A stretch of DNA of 64,000 nucleotides. Origin: JAMQPK01 sp035937795 (lineage in GTDB: Bacteria > Acidobacteriota > Vicinamibacteria > Vicinamibacterales > JAMQPK01). Location of the stretch: assembly GCA_035937795.1 (NCBI GenBank), contig DASZHO010000051.1:1-64000 (forward strand). The letters run 5' to 3'. The notes beneath the pieces were generated by a model. The model was given only the letters and a program-made list of their open reading frames with translations. It ran no database searches and was not told where the DNA came from. The first letter of the stretch is position 1. Each line of letters begins with the position of its first letter. Positions 42,412-50,721 of this stretch are shown here, one piece after another. Made by a program: the position numbers and the translations under genes.

Positions 42412-45400
42412 GGCCGTTTCCTCAGCTCCAGCAAATCACCGATCTGATTGTGCAATTTTCCTTTGGCACGCCGTTCCTGGTCGGGGCCGCACACTGGAAG
42501 AAAATCGCACATGCCGCAGGCCTTCTCAGCCGGCGCCGGCGGCAGCATGCCGAGCTCCACGGCGCGGTCGACGATTTCGAGCACCTCGATCCCTGTCTGC
42601 CGCGTGCGGTCGTTTATCAGAACGGAATGTTCGGTAAAACCGCCGCCCGTCGTGCAATACGAAAAGCGGCCGCTCTCCACCGTGCAACCGGTGGCTGCCT
42701 CCACCGCGAGGCTGTAGATGACGGGCTGAAGCTGCGCTCCCCCGCCGATGATGGCACCCTTCGAAGAGCGATTCTTCCCGGTCTTGTGGTCGGTGACCCT
42801 CAGAATCTTCGTCCCGGGCTTGCGCTCGACGAGATCGACCGAGCCGCGGAGGATGAACCGTCCGTCGATGGTGACCGGATCCGGCAGACTCCCCGGATCG
42901 TGTCCAGGCTGCCCGGGCAACCCGAATGCGAACTCGAAGAGCCAGGGCTCCCACTCGGCGCTCGAGGCCAGCTGGTCGACCCAGACACGAAGATCGGTCC
43001 GCATGCTCGCGATCTCGTCGTCCCACACCCGGTCGATGGCGGGAGCGAGGCGCTCGTAGTAATCCGCCGCGATGCGCGTGAGCGTCTGGTCGAGTGTTTC
43101 GAGCACGCGTGTCCGCTGGGCAGTCGTGACCGGGAGCTTCGCCTGTTGAAGCGCGCGGAAGAACTCGGCCTGCACCTGATGGAAGAGGCTCCCCTTTGTC
43201 AGCGGGTCCATGCGCTGAAGCGGCTCTGGTTCCTCGAGAGGCGCGAGACGGTACGCTGCGGAGACGAAGAACTGGTAGGGACAGGAGGCGTACTTCTGCA
43301 ACGCCGAAACCGAATAGGCCCGGGCGCCCAATCGCTGCGCTTGAAGGAACGGGCGCGTTCGGTCGGTAACGCGGACAAGCCCGTCGTATTGCGACCAGCT
43401 CTTCTGCGCGCGCGCCCAACGCTCGGTGACGGATCGCCTCAGGCAATCGTTCAACGTCAGCATGTAGTGCGCACGGCCCTTGACGTCACCCTTACTCACC
43501 ATGAGGGCGCGGAGCACTGAAAGGTCGTGCTCGAAATCATCGATGGCATCCGCGGCGTGAGTTGGGGCCGGCCACGCGAGGCTCGCATGGGACTCCTGCG
43601 CGGCCATCTGTTCGAGCGCCTGATGGTCGGGAACGCGCCCGGTGACCGCGCGCATGATCTCGAGCGCGTAGAATGAAGGGACGCGCGCGCGCGCTTCCGA
43701 CGTTTCGATTCGCGGAAACGACACAAACAGCCGGCCGGTCGCGGCGCCGACCACAAGGCGCAGCAGCAACCGCTCGAGCTCGGCCCGATCGTCCTGTACG
43801 GGCAGGCCGGTTCCGAGCTCACGCCGCAGATCGTCGAGCAGCAGCGGATCCTCGCGCAGCTTCTGGGGAAACAGACGCTCCGCCAGGCCTGGCGCGAACA
43901 CCGTTTTGAATGCGCGGCCACGAGCTTGATGCGGGCTGCCGACAAAGACGCGGCCGTAGCGATTGGCGGGCGGCTCCACTTCGAGCGACAGAAGGCGATC
44001 GGCGAGAACATCGCGGATTTCTGTCAGCGCGACCGGTCCCACGCCGGCCATCGGGCGCAGATCGGCCAGCACCCGCAGGACGTGCTCCGGCTTCCTGAGG
44101 ACGCGTGGCGCGAAACCCTCGAGACGCTGAAGCCAATCGCCCCACGTGGCCTGGCCGGGCCAGCCGGATACAGTTTCGACGAGGGGCAGCGCGAACGCGC
44201 GAAGATGCTCGAGGTTCCGCAGCTCGCGTTCGAGATGCGGGATGCGTGGTGAGTCGGGGTCATCATCCTTCAGCTCACCGATCTTCAAGCGGTACTGCCC
44301 GGCCAAACCGTCCAGCCGCCGCGCCCACCGCTTGCTTCCACCGATGACGGCCGATTCAACCAGCAGGCTCTCCCATTTCCAAGGCGCGCGAAGCGTACCG
44401 GCAACCACGGCGGAGGCTGGATCGGCGTCCGAGGGCGCCGGCGCTTCGACCTTCTCTTGCTCTGAGTCATCGGGTCCGCGGTCCGGGAGCACACCGAGGG
44501 CTTCGTCGCGGGAGGCAACCCACGTTTCTGCCGGCTTCTCATCACCTCTGGCGCCAAGCGACGGAACCTGCGCGAGCGAGAGGTATTCGGCGAAGCGCTT
44601 CGCGGAAAAGTTTTCAGCCGCGCAACTCAGGATGGCCAGAAACGCCCGGCCCGCAGGATGAGGACGCTTGATGCCGCGATCAAAGAAGGCCGGGATCCGG
44701 GCGCGCGCGAGCGCGTGCTCGAGCACGCCGACATACTGCTGGGGCGAGCGGATGAGGATCGCAATCTCGTCGAACCGGACGCCTCCGGCGGCTTCTTTGA
44801 GAATCCGCCGCGCAATCTCTACGCACTCGCGGCCTTCCCCGGGCGCCGAGAACCAGACCAGCTCACCCGTGCGCTCTCGCCCTGGGGGCGGCTCGGCAGA
44901 AAACAAGTGGCGCGAGAGCCGCGCCAGATCCGTCTCAGCGTCCCGCTCGAGTGATTCCAACTCAACCCCACGTTTCTGAAGCAGTGCAACCGTGGACACG
45001 TCACCGTCCGGAATCGTGATGAGCGCCCGTGGCGATCTCTCAACGAGGGTCCAGAGGAACCGGGCCTCGGCATCGGACTCAAACGGCACGTCGAGCAAGA
45101 CCGTGGGCATGGGCGGCCATGCGGCCTCCGGTGCCTTCAGTGCCTTTGTGGCCGTGTCGAAAAGCGAGGCGCGATCGCTGGCGCCAGCCTCGTTCATCAG
45201 CGTCTCAACGCTTTCAAGCAGCTCCGCGAGGTCCGGCCCGCTGCGCGAGAGGGGCGCCAACCGGCGGGCGGCAATCCCAGCCAGCCGCAGTTCGAGCAAG
45301 GTACGCGCGAGGGCCTTCGGAAACCCCGGAGAGCGCGACACCGGCGAGAAATATTCGAGGGCTTCGTCGTTGGCCGCGTCGAATGCCGCTCGCGCCGCAA

Positions 45401-45710
45401 CTGCCTCGTGCCCCAGAGCCGACGCCGGCGACTGCCCGCGAGCCGCAAGATCCGCCGCTGCCAAGCGCGCCGCGAGCTGGGTGAAGGAGAGGCGATGGAG
45501 GCCGAACGTTGCGCCCTTCTCCAGGGCGATCGTGCGGGCCAGATCGTCGGCTGCCCCGCGCGAGGCCGCGAGCAGCAAGACTTCGGTGCCTGGACTGAAG
45601 GCATCCAGAAATCGTCTGGCTTCCTGAAGACGGATCGGTGCCGACGCCGATCGAACGGCTCTGACGCTTACGTTACGGGGCTTGGCACCCTTTGAGCGAG
45701 ATCCGGGCAT
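42408..45710 (-). CDS. AddB-like subunit with Fe-S PD-(D/E)XK nuclease
   Basis: 1100 residues. The N-terminal helicase-like part begins EVLLLAASRGAADDLARTIA; where AddB would have GxxGxGK(S/T), no Lys/Ser is left, so the Walker A is lost. The middle holds UvrD/AddB-like segments (EIAILIRSPQQYVGVLEHAL, VFVGSPHQARGRAFKTVFAP). The C-terminal nuclease shows GSVDLVERKPGTKILRVTDH followed by KTGK. The Fe-S cluster cysteines fit the AddB pattern: one in KYASCPYQFFVSAAYRL and three in KACGMCDFLPVCGPDQE. It is the first gene of the operon, partner of the AddA-like subunit; together they form a dual-nuclease resection enzyme. Confidence 0.9.
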   Translation of the reverse strand: MPGSRSKGAKPRNVSVRAVRSASAPIRLQEARRFLDAFSPGTEVLLLAASRGAADDLARTIALEKGATFGLHRLSFTQLAARLAAADLAARGQSPASALGHEAVAARAAFDAANDEALEYFSPVSRSPGFPKALARTLLELRLAGIAARRLAPLSRSGPDLAELLESVETLMNEAGASDRASLFDTATKALKAPEAAWPPMPTVLLDVPFESDAEARFLWTLVERSPRALITIPDGDVSTVALLQKRGVELESLERDAETDLARLSRHLFSAEPPPGRERTGELVWFSAPGEGRECVEIARRILKEAAGGVRFDEIAILIRSPQQYVGVLEHALARARIPAFFDRGIKRPHPAGRAFLAILSCAAENFSAKRFAEYLSLAQVPSLGARGDEKPAETWVASRDEALGVLPDRGPDDSEQEKVEAPAPSDADPASAVVAGTLRAPWKWESLLVESAVIGGSKRWARRLDGLAGQYRLKIGELKDDDPDSPRIPHLERELRNLEHLRAFALPLVETVSGWPGQATWGDWLQRLEGFAPRVLRKPEHVLRVLADLRPMAGVGPVALTEIRDVLADRLLSLEVEPPANRYGRVFVGSPHQARGRAFKTVFAPGLAERLFPQKLREDPLLLDDLRRELGTGLPVQDDRAELERLLLRLVVGAATGRLFVSFPRIETSEARARVPSFYALEIMRAVTGRVPDHQALEQMAAQESHASLAWPAPTHAADAIDDFEHDLSVLRALMVSKGDVKGRAHYMLTLNDCLRRSVTERWARAQKSWSQYDGLVRVTDRTRPFLQAQRLGARAYSVSALQKYASCPYQFFVSAAYRLAPLEEPEPLQRMDPLTKGSLFHQVQAEFFRALQQAKLPVTTAQRTRVLETLDQTLTRIAADYYERLAPAIDRVWDDEIASMRTDLRVWVDQLASSAEWEPWLFEFAFGLPGQPGHDPGSLPDPVTIDGRFILRGSVDLVERKPGTKILRVTDHKTGKNRSSKGAIIGGGAQLQPVIYSLAVEAATGCTVESGRFSYCTTGGGFTEHSVLINDRTRQTGIEVLEIVDRAVELGMLPPAPAEKACGMCDFLPVCGPDQERRAKGKLHNQIGDLLELRKRP

Positions 45711-45880
45711 GCGGCTTCCCGCGCTCAGCGAATCGTTTCGACGTTTCCTGAAGGGAAAGGGAATCGACGGCGGGCGGAATTGTTCATCTGTTGCTCCTTC
45801 CCGGACTCCATGCCGGGCAATTCAACGACAGCGGCGCGACGCTCGCTGTTAATGGACCGATGCTAGCACGGACGAACGCG

Positions 45881-46675
45881 CTAGCCGAGCTTCTGGAGAA
45901 CTACCTGGATGCCTTCTCGGACGATCGTCATGTCACTCTGGAGAGCCGTCACGTCCTTCCGGATCCCCGTCACGTCCCCCTGAAGACTCGTCACATCCTT
46001 CCGGATCCCCGTCACGTCCCCCTGAAGACTCGTCATATCCTTCCGGATCCCCGTCACGTCCCCCTGAAGACTCGTCACATCCTTCCGAACGCCCGTCACA
46101 TCCTTCCGAACGCCCGTCACATCCTTCCGGATCCCAGTCACGTCCCCCTGAAGACTCGTCACATCCTTCCGAACACCGGTCACGTCCTTCCGGATCCCTA
46201 TCACGTCCCCCTGGAGACCCGTCACATCCTTCCGAATCCCCGTCACGTCCCCCTGAAGACTCGTCACATCCTTCCGAACGCCCGTCACGTCCTTCCGGAT
46301 CCCCATCGCGTCCCCCTGGAGACCCGTCACGTCCTTCCGGATCCCCATCACGCCCCCCTGGAGACCCGTCATGTCCTTCCGGATCCCCATCACGGCCCCC
46401 TGGAGACCCGTCACATCCTTCCGGATCCCCATCACGTCCCCCTGGAGACCCGTCACATCCTTCCGGAGAGCCGTCACGTCCCCCTGAAGAATGTCGATAC
46501 GGTTGTGTACCACGGCGAAGTTTTGATCTACGCCGGCGAACCGCTCGTCAAGCATTTCTGCCTGTGCGCGGAAACGCTTCTCGAGAATTCTGTCGAAGCT
46601 GTCGAGAAAGGCGTCGAATTTTTTCACTCTCTCCTCGAGCGCGTCGACGCGGGCGGCCGATGTCCTTTGCGGCAT
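45881..46675 (-). CDS. Heptad-repeat coiled-coil protein
   Basis: 264 residues from ATG 46675 (MPQRTSAARVDALEERVKKF). Residues 1-62 are an amphipathic helical head (DAFLDSFDRILEKRFRAQAE). From about 63 to 252 there are about 27 uninterrupted heptads alternating between LQGDVTG and I/VRKDVTG. Val and Leu/Ile/Val fall on the a and d core positions of a long coiled coil, with D, K and R on the outside. The tail is VREGIQVVLQKLG. No signal peptide or TM segment. It resembles phage-tail or surface fibre rods and DUF1640-like proteins, but no family can be named. A plus-strand frame across the repeat is antisense and not a gene. Confidence 0.72.
   Translation of the reverse strand: MPQRTSAARVDALEERVKKFDAFLDSFDRILEKRFRAQAEMLDERFAGVDQNFAVVHNRIDILQGDVTALRKDVTGLQGDVMGIRKDVTGLQGAVMGIRKDMTGLQGGVMGIRKDVTGLQGDAMGIRKDVTGVRKDVTSLQGDVTGIRKDVTGLQGDVIGIRKDVTGVRKDVTSLQGDVTGIRKDVTGVRKDVTGVRKDVTSLQGDVTGIRKDMTSLQGDVTGIRKDVTSLQGDVTGIRKDVTALQSDMTIVREGIQVVLQKLG
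45924..46489. repeat. 21/42-bp tandem repeat array (coding minisatellite)
   Basis: About 27 tandem copies of a 21-bp unit, mostly as 42-bp pairs, spanning about 0.57 kb. On the plus strand the units read like gtcacatccttccggatcc and gtcacgtccccctgaagac. Copies differ by few bases, mostly at third codon positions, and every length change would be a multiple of 7 codons. Such arrays expand and contract by slippage or recombination. Confidence 0.92.
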
Positions 46676-46914
46676 GGCCTTGCCCGATTGCGAACGCCGT
46701 GCCGGACGACGGTAGCATCGTCGCCTCGCGAAAACAACGAGGACTGGGCGGCCGTCGCTTTTTCTGCGAGCGCGTCGAGCAGACAACATCGCAGAATCCG
46801 CTCCGGACCACGCGCACACACTCCCGGTGGGTTATCTGCAATGGTGAAGCACGTCGTTGATGAACGCGAGGTCGACGTTGCGCACCGGCAGATTGGGGTC
46901 TGTAAATTTCCTGG

Positions 46915-48618
46915 TTACGTGCTGATTTTCTTCCAGTTCTTAGCCAGATGCTCCGCCGTCCGCCACGCGAGGGCTTGCGCGGTCAGCGTAGGATTGTGCG
47001 CGCCGCTGGTGCCCATGACGCTGGCGCCGAGGATGCCGAGGTTCGGCGCTTCGTGCGAAAAGCCCCACGCATCGGCGACGTTGGTCTCGGGGTTGGCGCC
47101 CATCCGCGTGCCACCGTAGGCGTGCGTCGTCGGACCCATCGTGCCGACCGGGCCGCGCTGCACCGCGATCGCCCCGGCCGCGCGATACCATTGCTCCATC
47201 TTGCCCTGGATGAACGCGGCCGATTTGCGCTCGTTCTCCTTGTAGTCGGCGGTGATCCGGCAGACGGGCGAACCAAGCGGATCCTTCACGGACGGATCGA
47301 GGTCGAGATAATTATCTTCGTACGGCAAGGTCGTCTTCTGCAGATATGCGCTGTGCCAGCGGTCCGCGTTGGCGTGGATAAAGCTTTTCCACGCCGATCC
47401 CCAGACGGGCGCTTTGCCGAAGGTGCTCATGCTCGCCGCGCTGATCGGCCGGCGGTCGGAATAGACAAACATGTTGCCGCCGCCGATGAAATCCAACGAT
47501 CCGTGCTCAAAATTATCGTCGGCCCAATCGTCGATCGCAACGCCCTGCGCAGGCAGGCCGTACCAATTGTTCAGGTTGAATGGAAACAGCGCGGTGACGC
47601 CGGCGCCCTGATTGTGGCTGAAATAGTGACGTCCCACCTGTCCATGGTTATTCGAGAGGCCGTTCGGAAATGCCTTCGACTTGGACAGCAGCAGCGTGCG
47701 GACGTTCTCGTACGTGTAAGTGGCGAGCAAAACCACGGATGACGGCTGAAAGTACGTCTCCCTATCCTTTATATAAGTCACGCCGCTGACGCGGCCGTTG
47801 GCGTCCACGTTGATCCCGGTCACGTGCGCTTCAGTCACCACGGCCAGCTTGCCGGTTTTCTGCGCCTTCGGAATCGTCGTGACCGCGGTCGAGCCTTTCG
47901 CGCTGACGTGACAGCCGCCGCGGTTGCAATAGCCGTGGTACACGCAGCCGGAGCGATTGCCATAGGCCTTGCTATTGATTGCCGCCGGCCCGGGAAACGG
48001 ATGCCAGCCGAGGCCGTGGGCGACCGACGCCATCTTGTCGTGCCACTCGCTCCAGCGCAGCGGCGGCATCGGGTACTCGCGCTTGCGGGGCCCCTCAAAA
48101 ATATTCCCGCGCGGATCGATCGCGCCGCTGATGTTCCCTGCCTTCCCCGAGACGCCAATCTCCTGCTCGACGATGTCGTAGTAGGGTTCGAGGTCTTCGA
48201 GGGCGATCGGCCAGTCTTCCACCGTTGAGCCCTTCGGGATGCGCGACGCGCCGTAGCGCCTCGTGGTTTCGCTGACAACCTTGAAATCCCACGGGTTGAG
48301 CCGCCAGCTCTGCGCCCAATAGTGAAGGGACGTTCCGCCGACAGCGTTCATCATCGGATGGATCGCGGGGCGGGGCGAGTACCCTGTGCTTGCGTTGGGC
48401 CGATGGGTGGGGACTTCGTGCTGAGCTTTCTGCACAGCCTGCGGCCAGGCGCGGAAATTATTTCTGATTTCGTCAGGCGCAAAATCCTTTGGGGCCAACC
48501 AGGTGCCCGCTTCCAAGCCGACGACTTCGATGCCGGCTTGAGTGAGCGGAAGGACGGCGACGCCGCCGGTGGCTCCAAGGCCGATGACGATGACGTCTGT
48601 TTTTTTCAGAGTCGGCAT
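46915..48618 (-). CDS. GMC-family oxidoreductase
   Basis: 567 residues from ATG 48618 (MPTLKKTDVIVIGLGATGGV); GTG 48633 is open, but GAGG sits 8 nt before the ATG. FAD-binding start DVIVIGLGATGGVAVLPLTQ, then HPMMNAVGGTSLHYWAQSWR (GMC signature 1 region) and the C-terminal GASVMGTSGAHNPTLTAQAL with AHNPT at the catalytic/FAD segment. The Cys-rich stretch GCVYHGYCNRGGC is typical of the membrane-associated sugar/gluconate dehydrogenase branch. It likely oxidises a sugar or polyol in the periplasm, exported by the Tat partner encoded just upstream. No dedicated cytochrome c subunit is encoded here. Confidence 0.9.
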   Translation of the reverse strand: MPTLKKTDVIVIGLGATGGVAVLPLTQAGIEVVGLEAGTWLAPKDFAPDEIRNNFRAWPQAVQKAQHEVPTHRPNASTGYSPRPAIHPMMNAVGGTSLHYWAQSWRLNPWDFKVVSETTRRYGASRIPKGSTVEDWPIALEDLEPYYDIVEQEIGVSGKAGNISGAIDPRGNIFEGPRKREYPMPPLRWSEWHDKMASVAHGLGWHPFPGPAAINSKAYGNRSGCVYHGYCNRGGCHVSAKGSTAVTTIPKAQKTGKLAVVTEAHVTGINVDANGRVSGVTYIKDRETYFQPSSVVLLATYTYENVRTLLLSKSKAFPNGLSNNHGQVGRHYFSHNQGAGVTALFPFNLNNWYGLPAQGVAIDDWADDNFEHGSLDFIGGGNMFVYSDRRPISAASMSTFGKAPVWGSAWKSFIHANADRWHSAYLQKTTLPYEDNYLDLDPSVKDPLGSPVCRITADYKENERKSAAFIQGKMEQWYRAAGAIAVQRGPVGTMGPTTHAYGGTRMGANPETNVADAWGFSHEAPNLGILGASVMGTSGAHNPTLTAQALAWRTAEHLAKNWKKIST

Positions 48619-48636
48619 GATTCGCTGCCTCACGTG

Positions 48637-48675
48637 GGCTCAGGGCTCAAGGCTCAGGGCTCAAGGCTCAGGGCT
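48637..48675. repeat. GGCTCAGGGCTCAA simple repeat
   Basis: Nearly three tandem copies of a 14-bp unit (ggctcagggctcaa) lie between the two dehydrogenase-subunit genes and run into the 3' end of the upstream one. Copies of the same motif occur at 843-859, 3561-3575 (inverted), 57682-57701 (ctcgg variant) and 63475-63520. Confidence 0.8.
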
Positions 48676-49345
48676 TCGAGAACATCACGTAGTCGTACGC
48701 GCTCTTGTGGTTCGCCTTCGCCGGCGCGGACATGCTCTGCTCGCTCGCGGCGACCGAGAGGCGGACGCCGGGATAGGCAATCAGATCCCAGCCGACCATG
48801 CCGGCGTTGCCGCCGTAAATCGGATCGCAGAACATGCCTTGCAGCGTGTGAGCGCGGATCAGGTTGAAAAATGCAGCCGAGCTCGGAATGAACCCGAGCT
48901 CGACGTCCTGCTCCATTTCACTGAGCACGGCGTTCTGTTGATTGACGCCAAGGTCTCCGAATGAACGGGCGGACGGTTCCTTCGACCGCGCGTAGACATT
49001 GATCGCAGCAAGGCCCACCGAATAGTCATCGCGATACGACGCGAGCGCTCCGTCGAGCGCGTTATCGATGTACCGTGCGGCGCGCGCTTCTGTCGCGCCA
49101 GGGCCGAGCTCGTCGGTGGGCACGAGCCGCGCGCAGATCGCCTCGAGCGTGGCGAGCTCGGTTGCCGTGAGCGCACCGCCGTCGGCTAAGATCGGGTTTT
49201 GGCGGACGATGCCGGCTTGCGCCTGGGTCACGGCGAGGAGCCCGCGGCGGAAGAGCAGCACCCGACTCAATTCGGGAAGCCCCACGACGGCGACTCCGGC
49301 GAGCCCGGCCCGCTTCAGCCATTCGCGACGCGAAACCTCGACCAT
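48668..49345 (-). CDS. Gluconate 2-dehydrogenase subunit 3-like protein (Tat-exported)
   Basis: 225 residues; GGAGGAAGC lies before ATG 49345. Twin-arginine leader SRREWLKRAGLAGVAVVGL followed by the small-subunit fold: LTATELATLEAICARLVPTD, AARYIDNALDGALASYRDDY, FFNLIRAHTLQGMFCDPIYG and MVGWDLIAYPG. These match the gluconate 2-dehydrogenase subunit 3 family. It is needed to export and mature the GMC catalytic subunit, which lacks its own signal and is encoded immediately downstream. The short linker between the genes is the GGCTCAGGG repeat. Confidence 0.92.
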   Translation of the reverse strand: MVEVSRREWLKRAGLAGVAVVGLPELSRVLLFRRGLLAVTQAQAGIVRQNPILADGGALTATELATLEAICARLVPTDELGPGATEARAARYIDNALDGALASYRDDYSVGLAAINVYARSKEPSARSFGDLGVNQQNAVLSEMEQDVELGFIPSSAAFFNLIRAHTLQGMFCDPIYGGNAGMVGWDLIAYPGVRLSVAASEQSMSAPAKANHKSAYDYVMFSKP

Positions 49346-49540
49346 GCTTCCTCCAAGCGTGGTGAGAGATTAGCACTCCCTTGACCCAATCGGAGTCGCA
49401 GAAATTGCGCTCCAACCCTTCGGCCCCGGTATACTTTTTCGTGATTTGGTTGGCGATGTACGTCGCCACTCCACCTCGAGAACCGCGACCAGAAGCGGAA
49501 AACAGTCCAAGTAGCGACGCTTCGTCGCCCTTCCGTCCCT

Positions 49541-50077
49541 TTACGGAATAAACGTGAACTTCGCCTGGCTGGTGACGGAATTTGCCCAGCCGAGCAGCGA
49601 GGCGCCGGGCGGGCGCACGCGCGCGGAGATGCGCACGTAATATTCGCGGTTGGGATCGAGCGTCGACGTCTTGCAGAGCTGCAGCCCCTTCAGCGACATG
49701 AGCCACTGCCGCACCACCGCCTCATCGCCGGTGACCAGCGCTTCCTGAATGCGGCCGTCGACCATCCGCGACAGATTGTGCAAGCGCGTCAGGTTGTCGT
49801 ACCGATCGCTGATGGTCACCGTTATCGCGGCGATCGTGCGGTCGACCCACGCTGGCACATTTATCCGGAGCTCGACATCGTAGACAAACGTCGTCCGCAA
49901 GCCGCTGGCGATCGCCTCGCGCACTTCGTCGGTGTACGCGTCGGCGAGCTCGGCGGAGACGATCACGGAATCGTCGCGGACGATCGGAACGATACGCAGG
50001 GTTCCGGCCGCGCGAGCGAGAGCGCCACCGGCAACCAACGCCAACAGACAGCAAAACAGGGTTCGACGCCGCAGCAT
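49541..50077 (-). CDS. DUF4390 domain protein, exported
   Basis: 178 residues from ATG 50077 (MLRRRTLFCCLLALVAGGAL), which gives a clean signal peptide; GTG 50092 is a slightly longer alternative. The mature sequence has the DUF4390 pattern: RIVPIVRDDSVIVSAELADA, AIASGLRTTFVYDVELRI, and the end NREYYVRISARVRPPGASLL ... SQAKFTFIP. DUF4390 proteins are exported and of unknown function, often near histidine kinase genes. Here it lies 35 bp downstream of a beta-barrel protein gene. The 195 bp between it and the dehydrogenase operon hold nothing recognisable. Confidence 0.85.
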   Translation of the reverse strand: MLRRRTLFCCLLALVAGGALARAAGTLRIVPIVRDDSVIVSAELADAYTDEVREAIASGLRTTFVYDVELRINVPAWVDRTIAAITVTISDRYDNLTRLHNLSRMVDGRIQEALVTGDEAVVRQWLMSLKGLQLCKTSTLDPNREYYVRISARVRPPGASLLGWANSVTSQAKFTFIP

Positions 50078-50112
50078 TTTCAAGATCCCCACCGAAACGT
50101 TGTGTGCCGACG

Positions 50113-50706
50113 TTAGTACCGAATCGCGACGGCCATGTTCGCGCGCCAGAACGAGAGATGCTCGCCGCCGAAACTGGCGCCCTGCAGCTGGTTGTCGCCC
50201 AGGCTGCTGAACCGGCGCACTTCCCAGCTCAACCCGACGCGTTTGGTCAAAAACCCGGTAACGCCACCGCCGAAATCCATCGTGGGCCGCGTGCTCGCCA
50301 CGCGCAGCGCGCCAAACCTGCCGTCGATCCGGACCCGCACCATCCCCAGACCGGCGACGAAGTACGGCCGCAATGTGTACTCGGTCATCCGATGCGGCAT
50401 GGCGACGATGAGATCGCCCGTCAACGTCGAGATGCCGCTGCCCAACAACAGATTCTGATCGCGACGGTGAAAAAACCCGGAGGCGCGTCCCAGATCGACG
50501 TCCAGGCCGAACACCTCGCCTATCAGCACACCGGTGACGCCGATCATCCGATGCGGGCGGGGAGCGGCCATCTCGAGATCAACGAACGTCGTGCCGCCGC
50601 CGAATGTCAAAGCCGCGAATGGCTTCACCTGCCATTCGGCCGCCGCCGGTCTTGCGATCAAAAGCAGCGGCGCAACCAGCCAAACACCGATCCGTCCGAT
50701 CCGCAT
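50113..50706 (-). CDS. Small outer-membrane beta-barrel protein
   Basis: 197 residues. Signal peptide RIGVWLVAPLLLIARPAAA, then alternating beta strands with Gly-rich turns: WQVKPFAALTFGGGTTFVDL, RMIGVTGVLIGEVFGLDVDL, LRPYFVAGLGMVRVRIDG, GGGVTGFLTKRVGLSWEVRR, ending FWRANMAVAIRY with a terminal Tyr. This is the OmpA/OmpW-like 8-strand pattern. No loop motif suggests a substrate. It lies 15 bp downstream of the serine-hydrolase-fold gene and 35 bp upstream of DUF4390, so the three may share a transcript. Confidence 0.82.
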   Translation of the reverse strand: MRIGRIGVWLVAPLLLIARPAAAEWQVKPFAALTFGGGTTFVDLEMAAPRPHRMIGVTGVLIGEVFGLDVDLGRASGFFHRRDQNLLLGSGISTLTGDLIVAMPHRMTEYTLRPYFVAGLGMVRVRIDGRFGALRVASTRPTMDFGGGVTGFLTKRVGLSWEVRRFSSLGDNQLQGASFGGEHLSFWRANMAVAIRY

Positions 50707-50721
50707 TCTAGGGACGGGCCA

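Noticed and set aside
45881..46489. Tandem array as a CRISPR
   Set aside because: No unique spacers; adjacent units are homologous throughout and lie in one reading frame.
45791..47119. Long plus-strand frame (442 codons) rich in RHVLPDPRHVPLKT-like repeats
   Set aside because: It is antisense to the heptad-repeat gene; the 21-bp periodicity keeps all copies open. The translation has no fold-like pattern and the minus frame makes a perfect coiled coil.
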